A DNA stretch of 64,000 bases. Source: F0422 sp003992255. Lineage in GTDB: Bacteria > Bacillota > Negativicutes > Veillonellales > Veillonellaceae. The position numbers were made by a program, and so were the translations under genes. Positions 16,503-25,820 of this stretch are shown one piece after another; position 1 is the stretch's first letter, and each line of letters begins with the position of its first letter. The stretch lies in the NCBI RefSeq assembly GCF_003992255.1, contig NZ_RQVA01000004.1, forward strand, positions 1 to 64,000, in the 5' to 3' direction. The notes under the pieces are model-generated. The model was given only the letters and a program-made list of their open reading frames with translations, was not told where the DNA came from and made no database searches.

Positions 16503-18225
16503 GAAGAAAACTGATTATCATGTGCTGTTACATCTCAGTACGTTTATGAAACCCTATGTTGGATATATGTGTCTTGGCGTTTGTATGCTCATTCTTGTAT
16601 TAGGGGTACAACTTGTTCGACCGGTTATTATGAAAGAGTTTATAGATGTAGGTATAGCCACTAAAGACATGGGTCTCATTACGAACTATGCTGTTATATA
16701 CATTGGTGTCATCCTATTTGGTATGGTTGCCTTAGGCATCGAAAACTATGCCTTACAAAGTTTTGGACAACGAATCATTTATGATATTCGAAATAAAATT
16801 TTTTCTAAAATATTGGCCATGGGACCTAGAGAATTTTCTTCCTATCCTGTAGGAAATCTAGTCACTCGTGTCACGAATGATACAGAGGCTATACGCACAT
16901 TATATACTGAAGTATTAGTTAAAATTAGTAGTAGTATTTTTCAGATTATAGGCATATTAGTGTTTATGTTTTGGATTGATACAACATTAGCTTCGATTAT
17001 ACTATTGCTGATGCCAGTATTTACGGGGATTATATTTGTATATCGCAAATACGCTAGAAAAGCATTTCGTGGTGTACGTAGCAAAGTAGCTGCATCTAAT
17101 GCATCGGTTCAGGAAATGCTGAATGCTATTTTGATGATTAAAACCTATGTGGGAGAAGTCATCATGGAAAAAAGTTACGATCGTGTGAGTCGTGAGTTTT
17201 TGCAGGCGGGTCTATTTGAAGTCAAAACATTTGCTATTTTTAGACCGATTGTGGATGGATTATTTTTTATTGCTTTGATTGCTATCTTTACAGTAACGGG
17301 ATACTTTGATTCTATTACGGAAGCCGGTACTGTATTTGCTTTTTTACAATATATCAATCGTATCTTTGAGCCTATTAAAGAGATTGCAGAAAAATATGGT
17401 AATTTACAATCAGCTTTAGCAGGAGCTGAACGTATTATTCCGATGTTAGAAGAAGGTAAGGGTAGTGTTGAGGCGACAATTTCTATTCCCTCTGAATTTG
17501 ATACCATACGATCTATCGAGTTTGACCATGTGTATTTTTCCTATGATGGATCTGATAACTATGTGCTAAGAGATATTACTTGGTCACTGCAAGAAGGTGA
17601 GTTCTTAGGTATTGCCGGTCCATCAGGTGGTGGTAAATCTACGATGATGCAATTGTTATTAGGGTTTGAAACGCCCACCAAGGGGACAATTCGTATCAAT
17701 GGAAAAGATGTACAGGACATGGATCTAAGGATGATTCGCCAGTCCATTGGATATGTATTTCAAGATTCTCATTTATTTAAAGGGTCCATAAAAGATAATA
17801 TTTCTTTATTTGATGATGCAGTTACTTTGGAGATGGTGCAAGCAGCTGCTGAAAAAGCACATTTACATGCATCCGTGCAGCGGTTAGAAGCAGGCTACGA
17901 AACGCCAGTAGGGTATCTAGGATCTTTACTTTCACAAGGGCAAAGGCAATTGTTATCGTTGGCTAGAACACTAGTACAAAATAAGTCGTTGCTAGTATTT
18001 GATGAAGCTACTTCGAATATAGACAGCCATACAGAAGAATTATTGCAGCAATCTATTGGAAATATTAAAGGGGAAAAAACTATGATTGCGATAGCGCATC
18101 GTTTATCTACATTGCGAGATGCTACTAAAATTATTGTCATCTCAGAGGGTGCCATTGTAGAATCTGGTACATTAGAGGAAGTATTAGAGAATAAAGGACT
18201 ATTCTATTCTTTATGGAATGCATAG
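16492..18225 (+). CDS. Heterodimeric ABC exporter, catalytic-site partner
   Basis: This 577-residue half-transporter has an N-terminal transmembrane domain and an ATPase domain with Walker A GPSGGGKST (about 377), a non-canonical signature LSQGQRQLLS (about 480), an intact Walker B SLLVFDEATS with catalytic Glu (about 500-509) and an intact H-loop IAIAHRLST. The altered signature faces the degenerate Walker site of the partner, so the pair would have one active and one silent ATP site. It is translated with the upstream gene through an 11-bp overlap. Likely a multidrug or lipid exporter. Confidence 0.93.
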   Translation: MKSKKKTDYHVLLHLSTFMKPYVGYMCLGVCMLILVLGVQLVRPVIMKEFIDVGIATKDMGLITNYAVIYIGVILFGMVALGIENYALQSFGQRIIYDIRNKIFSKILAMGPREFSSYPVGNLVTRVTNDTEAIRTLYTEVLVKISSSIFQIIGILVFMFWIDTTLASIILLLMPVFTGIIFVYRKYARKAFRGVRSKVAASNASVQEMLNAILMIKTYVGEVIMEKSYDRVSREFLQAGLFEVKTFAIFRPIVDGLFFIALIAIFTVTGYFDSITEAGTVFAFLQYINRIFEPIKEIAEKYGNLQSALAGAERIIPMLEEGKGSVEATISIPSEFDTIRSIEFDHVYFSYDGSDNYVLRDITWSLQEGEFLGIAGPSGGGKSTMMQLLLGFETPTKGTIRINGKDVQDMDLRMIRQSIGYVFQDSHLFKGSIKDNISLFDDAVTLEMVQAAAEKAHLHASVQRLEAGYETPVGYLGSLLSQGQRQLLSLARTLVQNKSLLVFDEATSNIDSHTEELLQQSIGNIKGEKTMIAIAHRLSTLRDATKIIVISEGAIVESGTLEEVLENKGLFYSLWNA

Positions 18226-18327
18226 TCGTATATACTTAGTCGTCAGTAGAGATTTCATAGTATGTAAGACACACTATGGGAAATATTGATACATCATTGC
18301 TAGTATTACCACAATAGAAAGGTGCTT

Positions 18328-19134
18328 ATGGAAGAAATTAGTTCAAGAGATAATAAAAAAATCAAACATATTTTGCAACTATATAAAAGAAAGTATAGAA
18401 ATACACATAAGGAATTTGTAGCTGAAGGATTTCGTGCTGTTATGGACATGTTACCTACCGGAACAATCCGCTATGTCATTGTTAATACAGAAATAGTAAA
18501 AGAGGAACAGTTACAAACTCTGATTACATACTGTCATACCTATGATGTAGATGTATACTCTATATCTAGTAGCATATGGAAAAGTATTGAGTCAACAGTG
18601 CATGGGCAAGGTGTGTTGGCAGTTGCATGTCAAAAAAAAAGTAGGCTACATGATTTTAGTATAGCACCTGACGGACTGTATATCTTACTGGATGGCGTAC
18701 AGGACCCAGGTAATTTAGGAACATTGATACGTACGGCTGTTGCAGCAGGTGTAGATGCTATGTTTTTAACGTCTCATACAGTAGATATCTATAATGAGAA
18801 GACTGTACGCAGTACTATGAGTGGGCTTTGCAAAATTCCTATTTACAATAATTTGGAGTTGCAAGATATACAGTCCTTACTAGCCAATACTTCAATGACG
18901 GTGTATGGAACAGTATTAGAAGATAGCATTAGTTATGGCGTTCCCGACTATGAAGGACCGACGATGATTGTATTGGGGAATGAAGCAAATGGCATTAGTA
19001 AAGAGCTATTACAATTAGTACAACAACGTATTTCCATTCCTATGTATGGTCCTATGGAATCGTTGAATGTTGCTATAGCTGGAGCTTTGTGCATGTATAA
19101 AGTACAAGAAGTAAAAAAATGTCTATCCAAATAG
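18328..19134 (+). CDS. TrmH/SpoU-family RNA 2'-O-methyltransferase
   Basis: The protein (268 residues) has an N-terminal RNA-binding substrate domain beginning ISSRDNKKIKHILQLYKRKY and a C-terminal SPOUT domain with the three signature blocks LLDGVQDPGNLGTLIRTA, MIVLGNEANGIS and IPMYGPMESLNVAIAGAL. These bind S-adenosylmethionine in the trefoil knot. The family methylates ribose in 23S rRNA or tRNA; the exact target is unknown. ATG 18328 follows GAAAGG with suitable spacing; an in-frame GTG lies 6 bp upstream. Confidence 0.92.
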   Translation: MEEISSRDNKKIKHILQLYKRKYRNTHKEFVAEGFRAVMDMLPTGTIRYVIVNTEIVKEEQLQTLITYCHTYDVDVYSISSSIWKSIESTVHGQGVLAVACQKKSRLHDFSIAPDGLYILLDGVQDPGNLGTLIRTAVAAGVDAMFLTSHTVDIYNEKTVRSTMSGLCKIPIYNNLELQDIQSLLANTSMTVYGTVLEDSISYGVPDYEGPTMIVLGNEANGISKELLQLVQQRISIPMYGPMESLNVAIAGALCMYKVQEVKKCLSK

Positions 19135-19190
19135 GTATGATTCTGGTAAAATAATACATATATCCATTTAGTGTGTACAGGAAGGTAACT

Positions 19191-20057
19191 ATGAAACGTC
19201 TTATTGTTAATGCAGATGATTTTGGGCTACATCCCCTTATCAATGAAGGGATCCTTGAAAGTCATCAAAAAGGGATTGTTACTAGCACATCTTTGTTAGC
19301 TTCTGGTGAAGCATTTGATGATGCTATCATATTAGCAAAAGAAACAGAAACATTAGGAGTGGGCATCCATATTTGTCTTGTCGGTGGATTAGCGCCTGTA
19401 AGTGATCCAAAAGAAGTATCTAGCTTATTAGTGAATGGTAAGTTTCCAGAAACACATACTGAATTTATGAAACGCTTATTTACTGGAAAAATAAATGGTC
19501 AAGAATTGCGCAAAGAGATAGAAGCCCAGTTTAATAAAATTATGAGTACCGGTGTTCCTATTACACATATAGATGGACATCAGCACATGCATGTATTGCC
19601 ACAAGTATTACCGATTGTAGCGGAACAGATGAAACGATATGGTATCAATAAGATACGTATGCCTGATGAAAGTCCATTTCTATGTAATGGAGTGAGGTCC
19701 ATTGGTCGATGGATTGGAAAAGTAGGATTAACGACAATCACACAACAAGCCTATACAACGTCTCGAGATTTAGGCTTTTCGTCCCCTCTTTATTTCTGGG
19801 GAATGATGAATGGTGGCCAGTTACATGAGGATGCGTTGCTGGGAATTCTGTCCAAGGTTTCCAATAAACACGGTGTACATGAAATTATGACACATCCAGG
19901 AAAGGACAATAGAAGTCTTAATGCATTATATCCATGGGGCTACCATTGGGACGAAGAGCGATGGGCTATGACGTCATCAAGAGTGAGAGAATATCTATCT
20001 GCTAATGAGATCAGTCTCATTCATTACGGACAATGGAATGAAGGAGATCGTCCATGA
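19191..20057 (+). CDS. ChbG/YdjC-family carbohydrate deacetylase-like protein
   Basis: The 288-residue protein matches the YdjC/ChbG/HpnK fold: NADDFGLHPLINEGI (metal-binding Asp pair) at residues 6-20, GHQHMHVLP and MTHPG carrying the histidine ligands. Known members remove acetyl groups from chitobiose or similar glycans, and HpnK acts in hopanoid synthesis. It overlaps by 4 bp the gene for a flippase-like membrane protein, so a role in modifying a lipid-linked or envelope glycan is suggested but not shown. ATG 19191 follows GGAAGGTA. Confidence 0.87.
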   Translation: MKRLIVNADDFGLHPLINEGILESHQKGIVTSTSLLASGEAFDDAIILAKETETLGVGIHICLVGGLAPVSDPKEVSSLLVNGKFPETHTEFMKRLFTGKINGQELRKEIEAQFNKIMSTGVPITHIDGHQHMHVLPQVLPIVAEQMKRYGINKIRMPDESPFLCNGVRSIGRWIGKVGLTTITQQAYTTSRDLGFSSPLYFWGMMNGGQLHEDALLGILSKVSNKHGVHEIMTHPGKDNRSLNALYPWGYHWDEERWAMTSSRVREYLSANEISLIHYGQWNEGDRP

Positions 20058-21052
20058 ATACGATGGCTAAAAGAGGTATATTCATTGGACTTTTGCTACT
20101 CATCGTTTCAGGAGCAACTATTTATTTCACCATTGATCTTGAGTCACTAGGTACATTGGGGACATTTAATCTTACCTCGTTAGCGTTAGCAGGACTTGTG
20201 TTAGTAATGGGAATGTACTTTGATGGGTTGCGTTTGCAACGATTAGTTCGAATGGGTGGATATACATTGCCATTAGTTGCTATTTTGCGGGTTATCTTTG
20301 GTAACTATTTTATGGCTATGTTGACCCCTGGTGCTAGTGGAGGTGCTGTAGCACAAGCTTTGATATTACGCTCTTATCAGGTGCCTATCGGAAAGGCAGC
20401 GCCTATTGTATTGGTAAGAACTGTATTTTCTATATTATTTCTTATTGTTATGTTGCCTATTATTTTACTTACAGATCCTATTGAAATCCCTTATATTACA
20501 AATACAGAATTACTTTGGGCTTCTGTGTTTGTAGTTATTTCAACATTTATGGGAATGTATCTGTTACAAACGCGTTTAATGAAACACCTTGTGGCATGGC
20601 TTTCAAAAGTCACAAAAAAAGGAAATGCCAAAGCATGGTTGCTAAAACTAGATGAATTTAATAGTGGGCTAAGCTTATTATATGCAAACCCTATTCAATC
20701 TTTGATTGTATTCGTTGAATCTGGTCTAAGTCTACTCTGTTTATATGCAATTGCACCGGCATTGATGTATGCATTTACTACAGATATAAGCATTGTTGAA
20801 ATATTGAATCGAATGATTTTATTAAATTTAATTTTATATTTTGCTCCCACCCCAGGAGGCACTGGAGTAGCTGAAGGTCTATTTGTCTATTTATTTGCTG
20901 CTTTTTTACCTGTTGGTACTGTGGGGCTAGTTGCGGTGGCTTGGCGGATTGTTGCTGAATACATTCCATTCTTTATTGGCATGTATTCCGTATTTACCTT
21001 ATATGGTCAACATATTGCAAGTTCCGTGTCCACAAGTAGTGAAGAGGTATAG
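20054..21052 (+). CDS. UPF0104/LPG-synthase-type transmembrane protein
   Basis: This 332-residue polytopic protein has about eight hydrophobic segments and the family hallmarks NYFMAMLTPGASGGAVAQAL and LILYFAPTPGGTGVAEG. It corresponds to the membrane (flippase) half of lysylphosphatidylglycerol synthase without the synthetase domain. It is coupled by a 4-bp overlap to the YdjC-like gene. A role in lipid flipping or envelope modification is likely; the substrate is unknown. Confidence 0.87.
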   Translation: MNTMAKRGIFIGLLLLIVSGATIYFTIDLESLGTLGTFNLTSLALAGLVLVMGMYFDGLRLQRLVRMGGYTLPLVAILRVIFGNYFMAMLTPGASGGAVAQALILRSYQVPIGKAAPIVLVRTVFSILFLIVMLPIILLTDPIEIPYITNTELLWASVFVVISTFMGMYLLQTRLMKHLVAWLSKVTKKGNAKAWLLKLDEFNSGLSLLYANPIQSLIVFVESGLSLLCLYAIAPALMYAFTTDISIVEILNRMILLNLILYFAPTPGGTGVAEGLFVYLFAAFLPVGTVGLVAVAWRIVAEYIPFFIGMYSVFTLYGQHIASSVSTSSEEV

Positions 21053-21054
21053 TT

Positions 21055-21507
21055 ATGGCTGCAAAAGGAAAAAAAGACAAATTTTATTTAGTGAACGAAG
21101 TGATTTTACCAGAGGCAATTAAAAAGACGATTAAAGTAAAATCTATTCTTCAATTAGGAGAAGCAAAAACGATTAATGAAGCTGTTGAAAAAATGGATTT
21201 AAGTCGTTCTGCCTATTATAAATATAAAGATTATGTATTTCCTTTTTATGAGCTTTCACAGGGGAAAATTGTGTCCATTAATGCATTAATTTCAAATGAA
21301 TCTGGCATGCTGTCCAATATATTGCGAATCATTGCTGATCATAATGGAAGTGTATTAACAATCAATCAAAATTTACCATTACAAGGTGTGGCTCATGTGA
21401 ATATTTCTTTTGAAACAAAGGAATTGACGTTACCAGTAGAAGATGTATTGCACGAAGTTAGACAATTAGACGGAGTTATAAAGGTAGAGCTAATTGGTCA
21501 GGCCTAG
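21055..21507 (+). CDS. ACT-domain protein (PheB/UPF0735 family)
   Basis: The 150-residue protein has an N-terminal basic helical part with INEAVEKMDLSRSAYYKYKD, which looks helix-turn-helix-like, and a C-terminal ACT domain (about residues 72-147) of the amino-acid-binding type. It sits 18 bp before hom and thrB, as in other Firmicutes where this family precedes homoserine dehydrogenase. A regulatory role sensing an amino acid of this pathway is inferred. GAAGAGG lies before the ATG. Confidence 0.88.
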   Translation: MAAKGKKDKFYLVNEVILPEAIKKTIKVKSILQLGEAKTINEAVEKMDLSRSAYYKYKDYVFPFYELSQGKIVSINALISNESGMLSNILRIIADHNGSVLTINQNLPLQGVAHVNISFETKELTLPVEDVLHEVRQLDGVIKVELIGQA

Positions 21508-21525
21508 TGTTCAAGGAGATAAAGA

Positions 21526-22818
21526 ATGAAGCAAGGCGTAAAGATTGCCCTATTGGGTTTTGGTACAGTTGGTCAAGGTACTGTTGAATTGTTGACCACA
21601 AATTTGGAAGTGATTCAACATCGCATCAATGTTCCAGTCATTGTGGACAAGATTTATGTTAGAAATCCAGATAAATATAGTCATGTAACATTGCCTAGTA
21701 CAGCAAGTTTTGTGACAGATTATAAAGAAATTTTGCAAGATCCATCTATAGATATTGTGGTGGAAGTAATGGGGGGCACAATCTTTGCTCGTACTTGTAT
21801 TGAAGAGGCTATTATTGCTGGTAAGAATATTGTGACTGCGAACAAAGATTTATTAGCAGAAGCTGGCCCATACTTGATGGAATTAGCTAGTAAACATCAG
21901 GTAGATTTACGCTTTGAAGCTAGTGTAGCGGGAGCTATACCAGTGATTCGTGCTTTATATGATTCATTTGGAAGCAATCAAGTTTCTGAAATTATGGGTA
22001 TTCTAAATGGTACCACAAACTTTATTTTATCCAAGATGAGCGAAGATGGATTAGGGTATGAGGAAGTACTGAAAGAAGCACAAGAGCTTGGATATGCAGA
22101 AGCAGATCCTACATCTGATGTAGAGGGCTATGATGCAGCTCGTAAATTGGCTATTTTAGGCTCCATAGCATTTAATAAACGTATCTTTTTTGAAGATGTA
22201 AGCTGTGAAGGCATCACAAAGATTGATGCCAGTGATATTCAGTTTGGTAAAGAATTTGGCTATACAATTAAACTATTGGGTATTGCGAGAGAAACTAAAA
22301 AAGGCCTGTCTTTAAATGTACATCCTGCATTCATTGAAAATACGCATCCATTGGCTTCTGTACGTGGATCTTTTAACGCGGTCTTCTTGCGAGGCAATGG
22401 ATTTGATGATGCCATGTTCTATGGTCGTGGAGCAGGTAGCCTTCCGACAGGGAGTGCCATTGTCAGTGATGTTATGGAAGTAGCTCGTAATGTAGCTCAA
22501 GGCAAAACAGGGGAAATGAGACAATTCTATTACCCACAAAAAACAATGTATAATTCTAGTAAAATTGAGTCTGCCTATTATATTCGTATGACAGTAGATA
22601 ATTCTACGGGAGTGTTGGCTAAGGTAGCTACTAAACTTGCGGAACAACGTATCTCGGCGCATTCTGTAATTCAACGAAAAGCTGATAATGATACAGCTAC
22701 ATTAGCAATTATTACTTCTAAGTGTCCACATGCATATATACAAAATCTAATCGATTCGTTCAATCATTTACGGGTAGTAAGAGAAGTAGGTAGTGTTATC
22801 CGCATCATGGTAGAATAA
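21526..22818 (+). CDS. hom: Homoserine dehydrogenase
   Basis: It reduces aspartate semialdehyde to homoserine, the branch to threonine and methionine. The 430-residue protein has the N-terminal dinucleotide motif GFGTVGQGTVELL, the catalytic-domain motifs GILNGTTNFIL and EAQELGYAEADPTSDVEGYDA, and a C-terminal ACT domain (from about residue 349) for feedback regulation by threonine. It has AAGGAGA before the ATG and is followed by thrB after 9 bp. Confidence 0.97.
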   Translation: MKQGVKIALLGFGTVGQGTVELLTTNLEVIQHRINVPVIVDKIYVRNPDKYSHVTLPSTASFVTDYKEILQDPSIDIVVEVMGGTIFARTCIEEAIIAGKNIVTANKDLLAEAGPYLMELASKHQVDLRFEASVAGAIPVIRALYDSFGSNQVSEIMGILNGTTNFILSKMSEDGLGYEEVLKEAQELGYAEADPTSDVEGYDAARKLAILGSIAFNKRIFFEDVSCEGITKIDASDIQFGKEFGYTIKLLGIARETKKGLSLNVHPAFIENTHPLASVRGSFNAVFLRGNGFDDAMFYGRGAGSLPTGSAIVSDVMEVARNVAQGKTGEMRQFYYPQKTMYNSSKIESAYYIRMTVDNSTGVLAKVATKLAEQRISAHSVIQRKADNDTATLAIITSKCPHAYIQNLIDSFNHLRVVREVGSVIRIMVE

Positions 22819-22827
22819 GGAGTTTTC

Positions 22828-23757
22828 ATGAAATCAATTACGGTACAAGTACCGGCTACAAGTGCCAATTGTGGTCCTGGATTTGATTGTCTAGGTGTAG
22901 CATTAAACTTATATAATTTATTTACATTTGAACCAGATACAGAGGCTATGTCTAATTCATACACCTTTGAGGGCTTTGGGGCTAACTTGCTAGAGCAAGA
23001 GGACCATAGCCAAAACTTGGTGGGAATTGCTATGGAGCGGGTCTTTAAAGAAGTACATGCCAAGCCTGTATATGGTCGCATCCATTCCAATACACAAATC
23101 CCTCCATCTAGAGGTTTGGGGAGTAGCTCTACGGCGATTGTAGGTGGATTGTTGTTAGCCAATGCTTATTTAAAAGAACCGTTGACAAAAGATGAGCTAT
23201 TGTTAATCGCTAATGATATGGAAGGTCATCCAGATAATGTAGCGCCAGCTATTATGGGTAATTTAGTATGTGCTGTAGGTGGCAATGACACTGTATTTCA
23301 CTCCCATATTGATGTACCAAGTAATTTGACATTTGCAGTAGTAGTACCAGAAGTCATTGTAGAAACATCGTACGCAAGAAGTGTATTACCAAAAGAATTA
23401 AGCTATCAAGAGGCTGTGGCCAATGTAGGTTTTGCTACATTATTTGTTGGATCTATGATTCAAAATCGAATGGATAATTTATCCATCGCATTACAGGACT
23501 ACCTACATGTGCCGTATCGTAAAACATTAATTCCGTATTGCGATGATGTATTTACAGCAGCCAAAGAACATGGAGCCTACGGCTCTACCATAAGCGGCTC
23601 AGGTTCTACTCTCATCGCGTATTGTTCTCCAGAACATGCGGTTACTATTGCAGATGCAATGAGCGCCGTATTTATGGAGCATGATATCGACTGTAGACGC
23701 TTTGTATTACATGCTGATCGAGAAGGTGCTAAAGTCGTTAAAATTAAATATGAATAG
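22828..23757 (+). CDS. thrB: Homoserine kinase
   Basis: This GHMP-family kinase phosphorylates homoserine for threonine synthesis. The 309-residue protein shows VPATSANCGPGFDCLGVALN at the N-terminus, the ATP-binding loop PPSRGLGSSSTAIVGG near residues 92-107 and the C-terminal GSTISGSGSTLIAY. It is last in the ACT-hom-thrB operon. No thrC is in the window. Confidence 0.97.
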   Translation: MKSITVQVPATSANCGPGFDCLGVALNLYNLFTFEPDTEAMSNSYTFEGFGANLLEQEDHSQNLVGIAMERVFKEVHAKPVYGRIHSNTQIPPSRGLGSSSTAIVGGLLLANAYLKEPLTKDELLLIANDMEGHPDNVAPAIMGNLVCAVGGNDTVFHSHIDVPSNLTFAVVVPEVIVETSYARSVLPKELSYQEAVANVGFATLFVGSMIQNRMDNLSIALQDYLHVPYRKTLIPYCDDVFTAAKEHGAYGSTISGSGSTLIAYCSPEHAVTIADAMSAVFMEHDIDCRRFVLHADREGAKVVKIKYE

Positions 23758-23833
23758 AAAAATTCATGAATCTTTTAATATTTATATGCTATACTTTAAG
23801 CATATATATTCTATGAAATAAGTAGGAGGATAC

Positions 23834-24697
23834 ATGAATACTATAAAAACAGCAGCTTTATTGGCTTTAATGACAGGGCTACTGATGGTAGTGGGACAAC
23901 TAGTCGGTGGTCATTCTGGCATGATACTTATGTTTTTTATTTCTTTGGGAATTAACTTTTATACGTATTGGAATTGCGCATCTATGGTGTTAAAAGCCTA
24001 TGACGCTATAGAAATTACACCACAGAATAATCCAGCAATTTTTCAAGTTGTGCAAAAGTTAGTTACTCAGGCTAACCTACCGATGCCTCGCGTATACTTA
24101 ATTCAATCCGATGTACCAAATGCATTTGCTACGGGCAGGGATCCAGAACATGCCGCAGTAGCATTGACAACTGGCATTATGAATTTGCTAACTGTAGATG
24201 AAATCGAAGGCGTGTTAGCTCATGAATTAGGTCATGTGAAGCATAGAGATATATTAATTAGTACCATTGTAGCTAGTATGGCAGGATTTATTGCTATGGT
24301 AGCTAATATGTTGCAATGGACGGCGATATTTGGTGGAAATGATGAAGAAGGCAATAGCAATCCATTAGCATTAATTGGAACTATTATCTTAGCGCCACTG
24401 GCTGCTACATTAATTCAGATGGCGGTATCTCGTTCTCGTGAATATGCAGCTGATATGGAAGGAGCTATCATTAGTCGCAAACCTTTATCATTGGCATCTG
24501 CCCTTGCTAAAATCGAACACTATGCGAATTATGGTTCTTTACCATCTCAAAATCAGGGGCAAGTTTCTGCTACTGCGCATATGTTTATCATTAATCCTTT
24601 AAGTGGACTTTCATCCACCGTGACTCAGCTATTTAGTACGCATCCAAGTACAGAAAGTCGTATCCAACGACTACGTGAAATAGCAAGTCGTATATAA
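23834..24697 (+). CDS. htpX: Membrane metalloprotease HtpX
   Basis: HtpX is a zinc M48 peptidase that degrades misfolded membrane proteins. It has 287 residues, two N-terminal membrane segments, the active-site motif LAHELGHVKHRD near residue 130 and two more hydrophobic stretches around 150 and 185, followed by SRSREYAADMEGA with the third zinc ligand. AGGAGG precedes the ATG. The 76-bp upstream gap contains the inverted repeat ATATGCT/AGCATAT (23784-23805), whose role is unclear. Confidence 0.95.
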   Translation: MNTIKTAALLALMTGLLMVVGQLVGGHSGMILMFFISLGINFYTYWNCASMVLKAYDAIEITPQNNPAIFQVVQKLVTQANLPMPRVYLIQSDVPNAFATGRDPEHAAVALTTGIMNLLTVDEIEGVLAHELGHVKHRDILISTIVASMAGFIAMVANMLQWTAIFGGNDEEGNSNPLALIGTIILAPLAATLIQMAVSRSREYAADMEGAIISRKPLSLASALAKIEHYANYGSLPSQNQGQVSATAHMFIINPLSGLSSTVTQLFSTHPSTESRIQRLREIASRI

Positions 24698-24763
24698 AGG
24701 GTGCTTAGGCACAGTATTCATTACAGAAATCGTAAGATTTCTTACATTCTAAGGAGGTATACT

Positions 24764-25267
24764 ATGGCAAAAGTGTACACAAAAACAGGTGATGCAGGTT
24801 CAACTGGTTTATATACAGGTGAACGGGTAGGGAAGGCATCGCAACGAGTATGTACGTATGGAACAATTGATGAAGCACAAGCATTTTTAGGAGTAGCACG
24901 TGCATATTCAGACAAAGCTGTTGTACAGGAAACTCTGTTGCAACTGGAAAAAGAATTATGGATGATTATGGCTGATATTTCTAGTTTAGGCCAAGAAGCA
25001 ACGATTACAGAAGAACATGTAGTCAACCTGGAGCAGATTATTGATAGATTTGATGAACAATTAGAACCATTGTCTAAATTTATTCTTCCAGGAGATAGTA
25101 AAACATCAAGCTTCTTGCATTTGGGGCGGACCATTGTTCGTAGAGCAGAACGTGATCTATGGAAACTAGGCGAAACAGAAGAGATACACATGTCTAACGT
25201 AAGATATTTAAATCGTTTATCTGATTTGCTATTTATCTTAGCCCGTGTAGAAGATGAAATAAAATAA
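24764..25267 (+). CDS. Cob(I)alamin adenosyltransferase, PduO type
   Basis: It transfers the adenosyl group of ATP to cob(I)alamin, making coenzyme B12. The 167-residue four-helix protein has TKTGDAGSTGLYTGERV at the N-terminus, CTYGTIDEAQAFLG, and the C-terminal block VRRAERDLWKL...VRYLNRLSDLLF, all typical. I chose ATG 24764, which follows AAGGAGG; upstream in-frame starts lack a site. It opens a run of corrinoid genes, although an intervening terminator and a minus-strand gene separate it from cobU. Confidence 0.95.
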   Translation: MAKVYTKTGDAGSTGLYTGERVGKASQRVCTYGTIDEAQAFLGVARAYSDKAVVQETLLQLEKELWMIMADISSLGQEATITEEHVVNLEQIIDRFDEQLEPLSKFILPGDSKTSSFLHLGRTIVRRAERDLWKLGETEEIHMSNVRYLNRLSDLLFILARVEDEIK

Positions 25268-25272
25268 ATTAA

Positions 25273-25321
25273 AAAATACATGTCGGGAATGTACGGTTAC
25301 AATTCCTGGACATGTATTTTT
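25273..25321. terminator. Bidirectional intrinsic terminator
   Basis: AAATACATGTC and GACATGTATTT enclose an inner GGAAT/ATTCC stem; T-runs follow on both strands. It serves the adenosyltransferase gene on the plus strand and the small minus-strand gene ending at 25397. Confidence 0.9.
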
Positions 25322-25396
25322 GTTTATAAGAAATTCACATTTGGTAATATGAAAGTCTTTAGAATATGCTATAATACTATGTATGATGATTTTGGA

Positions 25397-25747
25397 TTAG
25401 TGTTGTACTTCTTGTACATCTACTGTTTTATTTAGTACATCTTCTGGACTAGGATAGAAGAAGTAGATTTGATCGATTTCATTTTTGAATTTTTCTCGAA
25501 TATGAACGGATAATAGTGTTTCAAATTGAATGATATCCGCTGAATCCATTACGGCATCTTCCACTAATACAAATAATTGTGGATCAGCTTTAGGTGCATT
25601 TTGTGGTAATCTTTCTGGTGAAAGAGGGATATTCACAATAATACGCACAGAGGCTACATAGTTACCGTTTTGATCTTTAATGGCTGCACGATATGTATGT
25701 TCCCATAATGTAGCCATCAATTGAATGTCTAAATTTAATAATTCCAT
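25397..25747 (-). CDS. Conserved-looking hypothetical protein (116 aa)
   Basis: I do not recognise a family. It is acidic, without signal peptide or membrane segment, and has mixed alpha/beta character; the middle reads VLVEDAVMDSADIIQFETLL. AAAGGAG precedes the ATG with normal spacing and it ends facing a bidirectional terminator, so it looks like a real gene. It is divergent from cobU across a 73-bp gap that contains a perfect 13-bp palindrome, hinting at shared control with the cobalamin operon. Confidence 0.7.
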   Translation of the reverse strand: MELLNLDIQLMATLWEHTYRAAIKDQNGNYVASVRIIVNIPLSPERLPQNAPKADPQLFVLVEDAVMDSADIIQFETLLSVHIREKFKNEIDQIYFFYPSPEDVLNKTVDVQEVQH

Positions 25748-25769
25748 AATTGTCTCCTTTTAGCAATGA

Positions 25770-25782
25770 ATGTACAGTACAT
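25770..25782. promoter_or_regulatory. Palindrome in the divergent cobU intergenic region
   Basis: ATGTAC-A-GTACAT is a perfect 13-bp inverted repeat, roughly midway between the divergent start codons. A second 9-bp inverted repeat, AATTGTCTC (25748-25756) and GAGACAATT (25797-25805), brackets it. An operator is possible. No cobalamin riboswitch motif is visible in this gap. Confidence 0.35.
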
Positions 25783-25820
25783 ATCATACCTGATAAGAGA
25801 CAATTTTGTATAGGTATATT

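Noticed and set aside
23784..23805. Inverted repeat ATATGCT/AGCATAT before htpX as a terminator of thrB
   Set aside because: Stem is short and AT-rich and no T-run follows, so terminator status is not supported.
24742..25281. 179-codon minus-strand frame over the adenosyltransferase gene
   Set aside because: Antisense shadow of a well-supported gene, Ser-rich and without a start signal.
25748..25820. Cobalamin riboswitch upstream of cobU
   Set aside because: No B12-box or the ~200-nt aptamer can fit in the 73-bp gap.
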